Positions 25,251-31,632 of a stretch of 64,000 nucleotides of DNA are shown here, one piece after another. The stretch comes from Myxococcales bacterium (GTDB lineage: Bacteria; Myxococcota_A; Polyangia; Haliangiales; Haliangiaceae). The notes beneath the pieces are model-generated. The model was not told where the DNA came from, made no database searches, and was given only the letters and a program-made list of their open reading frames with translations. The stretch spans positions 359,501 through 423,500 of the forward strand of contig JADJGV010000001.1 of NCBI GenBank assembly GCA_016707895.1, in the 5' to 3' direction. Each line of letters starts with the position of its first letter. Position 1 is the first letter of the stretch. The position numbers were made by a program, and so were the translations under genes.

Positions 25251-25295
25251 GTGGGGGCCCCACGTCTTGTGGGGGAGGGTCTTTTCGAAAGACCC
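25245..25295. repeat. Two-hairpin interspersed element, family I copy 1
   Basis: TTTCGGGTGGGGG is followed by hairpin A (CCCCAC/GTGGGG, 5-nt loop, 25258-25274) and hairpin B (GGGTCTTT/AAAGACCC, 3-nt loop, 25277-25295). The same layout with different but complementary arms recurs at 52440. It sits 13 bp beyond the ferredoxin stop codon and has no T-tract. Confidence 0.8.
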
Positions 25296-25308
25296 GCTCT
25301 TTATGACG

Positions 25309-25713
25309 TTACGGCGCGTCGAACGTGAGGGCGGCGATCTTGCCGTCCTCCTTGGCCGCTTCGTCGGCGCCGGGCAGCGCCTTCTTCTGCTCGGTGATGT
25401 TCGGCCACGACGTGACCCCATCGACCGCGGCGGCCAGGTTGCTCGGCAGCTGCGACTTGTCGATGTCGCCGGGGCCCTTGGCGCCGGTCACCAGCGCGTT
25501 GATGTCCTTGTACACCGCCCACTTCGCCGGGAGCTCGCTCTCCTCGAAGATGGCGGTGGTCGGGCACTCAGGCTCGCACGCGCCGCAGTCGATGCACTCG
25601 TCGGGGTTGATCGCGAGGGAGTTCTTGCCCTCGTAGAAGCAGTCGACAGGGCACACCGCGACGCAGTCGGTGTACTTGCACTTCACGCACGGGTCGGCGA
25701 CGACGTAGGCCAT
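25309..25713 (-). CDS. fdxA: 7Fe ferredoxin (FdxA family)
   Basis: 134 residues, with the cysteine pattern of seven-iron ferredoxins: Cys9, Cys17 and Cys50 for the [3Fe-4S] cluster and Cys21, Cys40, Cys43 and Cys46 for the [4Fe-4S] cluster, matching the Azotobacter FdI arrangement. The 55-residue N-terminal cluster domain is followed by a helical extension (WAVYKDINALV, WPNITEQKKALPGADEAA) usual in FdxA. Cytosolic low-potential electron carrier. An SD AAGGAGA lies 8 nt before the ATG, so this gene has a leader. Confidence 0.95.
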   Translation of the reverse strand: MAYVVADPCVKCKYTDCVAVCPVDCFYEGKNSLAINPDECIDCGACEPECPTTAIFEESELPAKWAVYKDINALVTGAKGPGDIDKSQLPSNLAAAVDGVTSWPNITEQKKALPGADEAAKEDGKIAALTFDAP

Positions 25714-25834
25714 TGCTTCGGTCTCCTTGACGGGCGACGCCGTGGTCGCCGAAGCGAGTCATATCAGATTCGCCGGGTGGTCTGCACGGTTGCGGCACAT
25801 GGACGCACCGGCAGCGGTGGGGCATGCTGCCGCC

Positions 25835-26245
25835 GTGCGTCTCGCCGTCATCGTCGCCGTCCTCGCCGCCGCCTGCCAGACCGGGACCTCGTCGCCCCCC
25901 GCCACCGGCAGCGGCCGCCCGCCGTCCCCCGCCACCGTCGGCCAGCCCAAGACCGGCCCCGCCGCCGCCCCCGGCGCCGCGGTGGTCGCGATGCTGACCA
26001 AGGACGAGGCCGAGGACCTGTGCAACGCCTTCGAGCGCTCGGGCGCGGCCACCGACAGCCCCGACAACCGCGACTACCTGGTCGCCAACTACCTGGCCAA
26101 GACCGTCAAGAGCGAGACCGGCCACGCCTGGCTGATCAACTTCGCCCGGCTGGGCGCCGACAACGCGGCGCGGATCGACGCGCTCAACCGGGCCGCGAAG
26201 GACGCCGGCCTCACCAGCTGTCCGCTGGTCGCGATGTGGCAGTGA
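25835..26245 (+). CDS. Small lipoprotein of unknown function
   Basis: 136 residues from a GTG. Lipoprotein signal VIVAVLAAACQTG, a Pro/Gly-rich linker, then a compact helical domain with two Cys (DLCNAFERSG; GLTSCPLVAMW) that could form a disulfide. CATGCT ends 6 nt before the GTG and supports this start over upstream in-frame ATG/GTG codons. Similar small Cys-pair helical lipoproteins occur elsewhere in this window (61835, 62387). It overlaps the end of the opposing PlsC-like gene by 35 bp. Confidence 0.7.
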   Translation: MRLAVIVAVLAAACQTGTSSPPATGSGRPPSPATVGQPKTGPAAAPGAAVVAMLTKDEAEDLCNAFERSGAATDSPDNRDYLVANYLAKTVKSETGHAWLINFARLGADNAARIDALNRAAKDAGLTSCPLVAMWQ

Positions 26246-26909
26246 CGTCGAGCGCGCGGGCCAGCGCCCCGGCGTGGGCCTCGCCCGCGAGCGGGTAGAG
26301 CGGCGGGCACACCACGACGCGCACCTCGGGCGGCCGCGGGCCGCGGCGGCGCGCGATCACCGGCACGATCGGCACCCGCACCATGCGCGCGACGGTCAGC
26401 AGGTCGAGGCGCGCGGCGAGCGCCCGGGTGGTGACCACCGGCAGGCCGGCGCGCAGCGCGGCCAGCGCGTGGCGGGTGGCCGCGACGTCGTCGTCGGTGA
26501 CGACGTGGTTGCCGAGGCGGGGCGCCAGCCACGCCGGCAACACCGGCGCCGCCGACAGCACGAAGGCCGGGGTCCCGGCCAGGATCGCCCGCAGCAGCGC
26601 GGGCTCGTCGGTGCCGGCGACGACGATCGCTGGCCGCGCCGGCACCACGCCGACGCGATCGACCTCGACGCCGTCGAGCGCGAGCAGGCGCGCGGCGATC
26701 TCGGCGGCCTGGGTCGCGCGCTCGCTCGGCGTGCCCGGCGCGCGCCAAGACCGCGCGGTGGCGGCGGCGGTCAACCAGCCGGCGCGCAGCCGCTGGCCGC
26801 GCGCGTGCAGCGCCCGCCCCATCCGCACCGCCGCCGCCAGCCGCGGGAACGCCGGGCGGTCGGCCCGCCAGCTGGGAGTCTCGTCGAGTATCACCGCGTG
26901 CATCGACAT
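26211..26909 (-). CDS. PlsC/lysophospholipid-acyltransferase-like protein lacking the HX4D motif
   Basis: 232 residues. The second half (ALLRAILAGTPAFVLSAAPVLPAWLAPRLG, ALRAGLPVVTTRALAARLDLLTVARMVRVPIVPVIARRR) has the alternating strand/helix pattern of glycerolipid acyltransferase-like folds with a late-strand VPIVPV. The catalytic HX4D signature is absent, so an active acyltransferase is unlikely. The ATG has an AGGAGG Shine-Dalgarno 6 nt upstream. The assignment is weak, and it may be an unrelated Rossmann-like protein. No signal peptide is seen. Confidence 0.4.
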   Translation of the reverse strand: MSMHAVILDETPSWRADRPAFPRLAAAVRMGRALHARGQRLRAGWLTAAATARSWRAPGTPSERATQAAEIAARLLALDGVEVDRVGVVPARPAIVVAGTDEPALLRAILAGTPAFVLSAAPVLPAWLAPRLGNHVVTDDDVAATRHALAALRAGLPVVTTRALAARLDLLTVARMVRVPIVPVIARRRGPRPPEVRVVVCPPLYPLAGEAHAGALARALDVTATSRPADSW

Positions 26910-27095
26910 GTCGGCCTCCTCGCCTTGCACCCTGGGCCCGCTCGGTGACCGCGCGCGGGCCGCCCGGTAGCGATCGGGCAACATCGCGGGCGCGCCGGCG
27001 GCCGCGACGGCGCCGTCACCGGGCCGCCACCGGGGCGAGGGCAGTTGTCGCGCCGCCGTCGTCGGCGCGTCACCGGGCGGCGGTGTGATGGGGCG

Positions 27096-28469
27096 ATGCG
27101 GTCACGCCACGGCCTGGTGCTCGCGCTGGCGCTCGCCGGCGCGTGCAGCGCGCCGGGCGCCGACGATCGGCAGGCGTTCGTGATCGACGCGCTGACCCGC
27201 GACAACCAGCGCTGGCTCGACCGCGATCCGGCGCAGGTGGCCGCCAAGTACCGGATCATGGCGGCGCGGACCTTCGACTTCTTCCGCGGCACCGCCGGGC
27301 TGTACTGGCGCGACGTGACCGCGGCCGGGGCCGCCGCGAGCGCGTCGCCGTTCGCCGCCGACGACGGCGCGTGGCTGTGGATCGTCGGCGATCCGCACCT
27401 GGAGAACCTGGGCACGCGGCGGCGCGCCGACGGATCGATCTACGTCGACTGGAACGACTACGACGCGGCGACCCGCGGGCCGTGGTGGCTCGACGGCCGC
27501 CGGCTGGCCCTCGGGCTGATGCTGGGCGCCGAGGACGCGGGGCTGGCGGCGCACGGCCCCCGGCTGGTCGAGCTGGCGGCCCACGCCTACGCCGCCGAGC
27601 TGGTGCGCCTCGCCGACGGCGGCCCGGTCGCGCTCGAGCGCGGCGGGGCGGTGATCGCCGACCTGTGCGCGCGCGCCGCCACCGCCGGCGACGCCGGCGC
27701 CCGGCTGGCCGACTACACCCGGCTCGACGCCGCCGGCCGCCGCACGATGTTTTACGGCGACGTGGAGCCGCCGGCGGAGGACGGCACCTGGATCGACACG
27801 ACCGTGCCGGTGGCGGGCCGCGAGCGCGCCGACGTCGAGGCCGCGGTCGGCGACTGGCGGCGCGGCGCGCTGGTGCCGGCCGGCGCGCTGCTCGGGATCA
27901 GCCGCCGGCTCGGCGCCGGGGTCGCCAGCTACCCGGCGCCGCGCTACTACGCGCTGCTCGGCGGGGCCAGCGACCGCGCCGACGACGACCTGCTGGTGGA
28001 GCTGAAGGAGGCCACGGCCCCCGTGGGGATGCCGCCGGTCCCCGCGGCGCTCGCGCTGGGCCTGACCGAAGCGGATCGGACGGTGGTCGCCGAACGAACG
28101 CTCGCGGCGGCGCCTGACGATGACGTGCTGCTCGGGGGCGCCACGGTCGCCCCGCGCTCGTTCCGGGTGCGGAGCCGCAGCGGCTACGAGCGCGGCGTCG
28201 ACCTCGCCGACCTCGCCGACGACGCGGAGGGGCTCGACGAGCTGGCGGCGGCCGCCGGGCGCGCGCTGGCCCGGGCCCACGGGCGGGCGCCGACCGTCGC
28301 CGGCGGCGCCGCCGCCGCGGTGATCGCGCCGCGGCTGCGCGGCCAGGCCGACGCGCTGGCGACCGCCTGGCAGCGCGACGCCGAGGTCGACGCCGCGCGG
28401 GTGCGCGGCGACGCCGCGCGCTTCGCCGACGCGCTGGCCCGCGATCCGTTGCTCGGCGGCGCGCCGTGA
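27096..28469 (+). CDS. Exported DUF2252-family protein (lipoprotein)
   Basis: 457 residues. A lipoprotein-type signal (LVLALALAGACSAP, Cys at about 18) is followed by a DUF2252 domain, a kinase-like-fold family: KYRIMAARTFDFFRGTAGLYWRD, WIVGDPHLENLGT with the HxxN-like catalytic-loop motif, and VDWNDYDAATRGPWWLDGRRLALGL. The C-terminus has RALARAHGRAP. DUF2252 proteins are normally cytosolic; an exported version is unusual because periplasmic ATP is scarce. First gene of a coupled three-gene operon with a barrel protein and a lamin-tail lipoprotein. The weak TGTGAT hexamer lies 6 nt before the ATG. Confidence 0.85.
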   Translation: MRSRHGLVLALALAGACSAPGADDRQAFVIDALTRDNQRWLDRDPAQVAAKYRIMAARTFDFFRGTAGLYWRDVTAAGAAASASPFAADDGAWLWIVGDPHLENLGTRRRADGSIYVDWNDYDAATRGPWWLDGRRLALGLMLGAEDAGLAAHGPRLVELAAHAYAAELVRLADGGPVALERGGAVIADLCARAATAGDAGARLADYTRLDAAGRRTMFYGDVEPPAEDGTWIDTTVPVAGRERADVEAAVGDWRRGALVPAGALLGISRRLGAGVASYPAPRYYALLGGASDRADDDLLVELKEATAPVGMPPVPAALALGLTEADRTVVAERTLAAAPDDDVLLGGATVAPRSFRVRSRSGYERGVDLADLADDAEGLDELAAAAGRALARAHGRAPTVAGGAAAAVIAPRLRGQADALATAWQRDAEVDAARVRGDAARFADALARDPLLGGAP

Positions 28470-29500
28470 AGGCGCCGCTCGTGCTGCTGGCGGCGGCGCT
28501 GACGCCGCCGGTGATCGCCGAGCCCGGGGTCACCGCTCGCGGCCGCGCCGCGGTGAGCGCGGCCGCCATCGTCGAGTCGACCGGCGGCGTCACCGCCTCG
28601 CGCTTCGACCTCGATCGCGCCGAGCTGGGCGGCGACGCTACCGCCGGCGCGCACGGGATCGGCGCGATCACGCTCGAGGCGATCCGCTCGGCTGGGCCCG
28701 ACAGCGCGATGGGACTCGACGGGAACTCGCTGGTGCTGCGGCTGCGCCACGCCGCGCTCGGCGGGCGCTGGACCGCCGCGCCGGCGCTGACGCTGACCGG
28801 CCGCCTCGGGCTGGTGCCGGATCCGTGGACGGCGGCGGTCGACGATCATCCGGAACGCGCGCTGGGCCGCGCGCTCACCGAGACCGCCGCGCTGGTCGCG
28901 CCGAGCGATCTGGGCGCCGAGGTGACGCTGGCGGCCGGGGCGTGGCTGCGCGTGCGGCTGGTGGTCGGCAACGGCGAGGGCGCGCGCGACGTCGAGCGCA
29001 ACCGCGGCAAGACCACCTCGGTGGTGGCGCGCCTCGCGTGGCGCGCGCCGGCGCTCGGCGAGCTGGCGCTGGTGGCCTACGGCCGCGACGGCTCGGTCGG
29101 CCCCGGGGCGGTGCGCAGCCACCGGCTCGGCGGCGCGCTGGGGTGGCACCACCCGCGCGGCGCCGCCGGGATCGAGCTGGTGCGCGGCTGGGGCGTCGGC
29201 GCGCAGCCCGACGCGCGCGCGCTGGCCGCCACGGCCTGGCTCGACGCGCCGGTGATCGCCGACGCCGGCCTCACCGCGCGCGTCGATCGGCTGGTCGTCG
29301 AGGGCGGCGGCGAGGACCAGGCCGGCTGGACGCTCCAGGCCGCCGCGTGGTGGGCGCTGGCGTCGCGCGCCCGGGTCGAGCTGGCCTTCGAGCGGCAGGC
29401 CGCCGACGGCGCCGCCGCGGTGATCCCCGGCGCGCCCGGCGCCATCGACGTCACCCGCGCGCTGCTGCGCGTCCACGGCAGCTTCGAGGACTCCGAATGA
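28466..29500 (+). CDS. Outer-membrane beta-barrel (porin-like) protein
   Basis: 344 residues from a GTG overlapping the previous stop (GTGA). A short signal peptide (LVLLAAALTPPVIAEP) is followed by alternating amphipathic strands throughout (LVLRLRHAALGGRWTAAPALTLTGRLGLV, WLRVRLVVGNGEG, ARVELAFERQAA). This is the texture of a monomeric or phosphate-selective-type porin, without a TonB-plug domain. Its stop overlaps the next ATG. It probably provides an outer-membrane pore or anchor for the operon; the cargo is unknown. A match to Porin_O_P-like barrels is only suggested by composition. Confidence 0.6.
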   Translation: MKAPLVLLAAALTPPVIAEPGVTARGRAAVSAAAIVESTGGVTASRFDLDRAELGGDATAGAHGIGAITLEAIRSAGPDSAMGLDGNSLVLRLRHAALGGRWTAAPALTLTGRLGLVPDPWTAAVDDHPERALGRALTETAALVAPSDLGAEVTLAAGAWLRVRLVVGNGEGARDVERNRGKTTSVVARLAWRAPALGELALVAYGRDGSVGPGAVRSHRLGGALGWHHPRGAAGIELVRGWGVGAQPDARALAATAWLDAPVIADAGLTARVDRLVVEGGGEDQAGWTLQAAAWWALASRARVELAFERQAADGAAAVIPGAPGAIDVTRALLRVHGSFEDSE

Positions 29501-30012
29501 TGAGATCGATCGCCATCACCCTCCCGCTGGTCGCCGTCGCCGCGTGCAGCGCCGCCACCTCCAGCCCCGACGCGTCGCCGCTCGCCGTCGACGCCGCGCT
29601 CGCCGACGCGGCCCCCGGCGGCCCCTGTCCGCTGACCGTCAACGAGGTCGCGGCGGCCGGCGTCCCCGACGACTGGTTCGAGCTCATGAACGTCAGCGAC
29701 GCGCCGATCGACCTGGCGCAGTTCCGCTTCACCGACGAGGCCGCCGACCTGGCCGGGGCGGTCCCGCTCCCGGCCACCGTGCTGGCGCCCGGCGCGCGCC
29801 ACGTGCAGGAGGTGTCCGACGCCACCAACGGCTTCGGCCTGGGCGCCGGCGACGCGGTGTGGATCTACCAGGTGGGCGTGGCCACGCCGTGCGCCGGCGT
29901 CGACTGGGCCAGCGGCGACGCGCCGACCGGCGGCTCGTGGGCCCGCGTGCCCGACGGCACCGGCGCCTACCGCACGACGACGCCCGACACCCGCGGCGTC
30001 GCGAACCGCTGA
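29497..30012 (+). CDS. Lamin-tail-domain lipoprotein
   Basis: 171 residues. Lipobox LVAVAACSA (Cys at about 18), an Asp/Ala spacer, then one LTD (lamin tail) Ig-like domain: LTVNEVAAAGVPDDWFELMNVSDAPIDLAQFRFTDEA, LPATVLAPGARHVQ, GFGLGAGDAVWIYQ and WARVPDGTGAYRTTTPDTRG. LTD domains in bacteria occur on surface proteins, often with nucleases or phosphatases. The ATG overlaps the stop of the barrel gene (ATGA). It is the last gene of the operon, meeting the opposing cytochrome gene after 1 bp. Confidence 0.85.
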   Translation: MMRSIAITLPLVAVAACSAATSSPDASPLAVDAALADAAPGGPCPLTVNEVAAAGVPDDWFELMNVSDAPIDLAQFRFTDEAADLAGAVPLPATVLAPGARHVQEVSDATNGFGLGAGDAVWIYQVGVATPCAGVDWASGDAPTGGSWARVPDGTGAYRTTTPDTRGVANR

Positions 30013-30013
30013 C

Positions 30014-31624
30014 TCACCACGCCAGCAACAGCCGCGCGTCGCGGTAGGTGCGCCCGCTGGCGCCGAGGCCGGTGTCCTCGTCGTCGACCCGGGCGTGCAC
30101 CCGCGTCGCCGGCCGCAGCACGGCGTCGCGCCCGCGGGTGAAGCTCTGCTCGCGCACCACCGCGAGGTACGCCTTGTCGAGCGCCAGCGCGCGGGCCCGG
30201 CTGGGCGCCAGGAGCCACGCCAGATCGCGCGTGCCGCCGACCGCCGCCGACGCCAGCGCCGCCTCGTCGAGGCGACCGTCGGGGAAGAACCGCGCCAGGA
30301 GCTCGTCGTTGGCGCGGGTCTCGTCGCCGCCGCCGACCCGCGCGAAGTAGGTCGCGATCTCGGGTCGCGCGTGCCCGAGCTGCGGCCGATCGTGGAGGCC
30401 GCGCAGGTCCTGGGGCCGCCAGCCGTCGCCGCCCGGCACCTTGCGCGGGAACGCGAACGAGTGATCGACGGTCACGCCCAGCGCGCCGTGGCAACCCAGG
30501 CACGCGCGGTGCTCCTCGTCGGTCTGCAGCCGGAGGCGCCCGCCGGCGTCCTCGATGAACCCCTGGTACTGCCAGCCGAAGCCGTTGAGGAAGCCGACGG
30601 TGGCGTCGCCCTGGTAGCGCGGCGCCCGCCCTTCGCTCTTCTCGTCGGCGACCTCGTCGTAGGCGCGGCGCCGGCCCCAGTCGTCGAGCTGCTCGACCTT
30701 GCGCGCGTAGCGCAGCTCCTTCATCCGCGCCGCCATCAGCGTCGGCTGGTCGGGGTCGACGTACCGCACCGAGTGCAAGAGCTCGGTCCCGGGCGGGTAC
30801 TCCTGCGCGACCACCGGCTCCCCACCGGCGGCCCCGGCGTAGGTCGGGGGCAGCCGGCGCACGCGCGTGACCGCGGCGGAGATCGCGCCGTCGCCATCGA
30901 GATCGAAGCCGATCGGCCGCTCGTCGATCGGGTCGACCTCGCGATCGACCGGCCCGGTCGGCGCGGGCGCGGTCACCGCGGCCTCGACCAGCGCCAGGTT
31001 GAGGCGATAGATCGCCGGCGCGTCGCCGCCGTCGGCGCCCCGTCGGAAGGACGGCGGCAGGCGGATGAACAGATCCCCGGTCGAGCCGTTGGTCGGCCAG
31101 AACGCCCCGGGGAACGGGTGGTAGCGCACCGCGCGCCAGCCGCTGCCGTCGCGGGCCAGGCCATCGGCCGCGAACCCTCGCGCCAGGTCGAGATCAGGAC
31201 GGAAGCCGGCGTAGCTCGGCGGCAGCGCCGCCATCGCCGCCACCAGCGGCCGGTAGTTGTCGCGCCGCACGTAATCGAGGATCGCCGCGTCGTCGATCGC
31301 CGCCATCGTCGCCCGGCGATCGACGAACAGGTTCAGCCACCGGTTGGTCCGCGCGCTGTCGGCGAAGGCGTAGCGCTCCTGCAGGTCGCCGTCGTCGAAG
31401 CGGTCGCGGCCGCGCCCGTCGGTGTGGCACACCCAGCACGGGTTGGACGCGCCGTCGGTGCGCGTGTAACACATCGGCGGGATCGCCGCGTCGACGTTGT
31501 CGACCACGCCGGCCCGCGCCCGCGCGGTCGCCAGCGGATCGACGGCCGCCGGGTCACCGGCCGGCCCCGGCCCGCGGTCGGCGCACGCCGCGAGCACCAC
31601 CACCACGAGCAGGCCGGCGCGCAT
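30014..31624 (-). CDS. Di-haem cytochrome c lipoprotein
   Basis: 536 residues. Lipoprotein signal LLVVVVLAACAD. Two c-type haem motifs sit far apart: CWVCH at 63-67 and CLGCH at 375-379. A DxDGDG calcium-loop-like segment lies at about 241-249. The rest is not a standard cytochrome domain; it has long Tyr/Arg-rich regions (YRPLVAAMAALPPSYAGFRPD, YARKVEQLDDWGRRRAYDEV) that I do not recognise. It lies 8 bp downstream of the PhoX-like gene in the same direction and is almost certainly cotranscribed. Probably an envelope electron carrier or oxidoreductase. Confidence 0.75.
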   Translation of the reverse strand: MRAGLLVVVVLAACADRGPGPAGDPAAVDPLATARARAGVVDNVDAAIPPMCYTRTDGASNPCWVCHTDGRGRDRFDDGDLQERYAFADSARTNRWLNLFVDRRATMAAIDDAAILDYVRRDNYRPLVAAMAALPPSYAGFRPDLDLARGFAADGLARDGSGWRAVRYHPFPGAFWPTNGSTGDLFIRLPPSFRRGADGGDAPAIYRLNLALVEAAVTAPAPTGPVDREVDPIDERPIGFDLDGDGAISAAVTRVRRLPPTYAGAAGGEPVVAQEYPPGTELLHSVRYVDPDQPTLMAARMKELRYARKVEQLDDWGRRRAYDEVADEKSEGRAPRYQGDATVGFLNGFGWQYQGFIEDAGGRLRLQTDEEHRACLGCHGALGVTVDHSFAFPRKVPGGDGWRPQDLRGLHDRPQLGHARPEIATYFARVGGGDETRANDELLARFFPDGRLDEAALASAAVGGTRDLAWLLAPSRARALALDKAYLAVVREQSFTRGRDAVLRPATRVHARVDDEDTGLGASGRTYRDARLLLAW

Positions 31625-31632
31625 CGTCGCCC

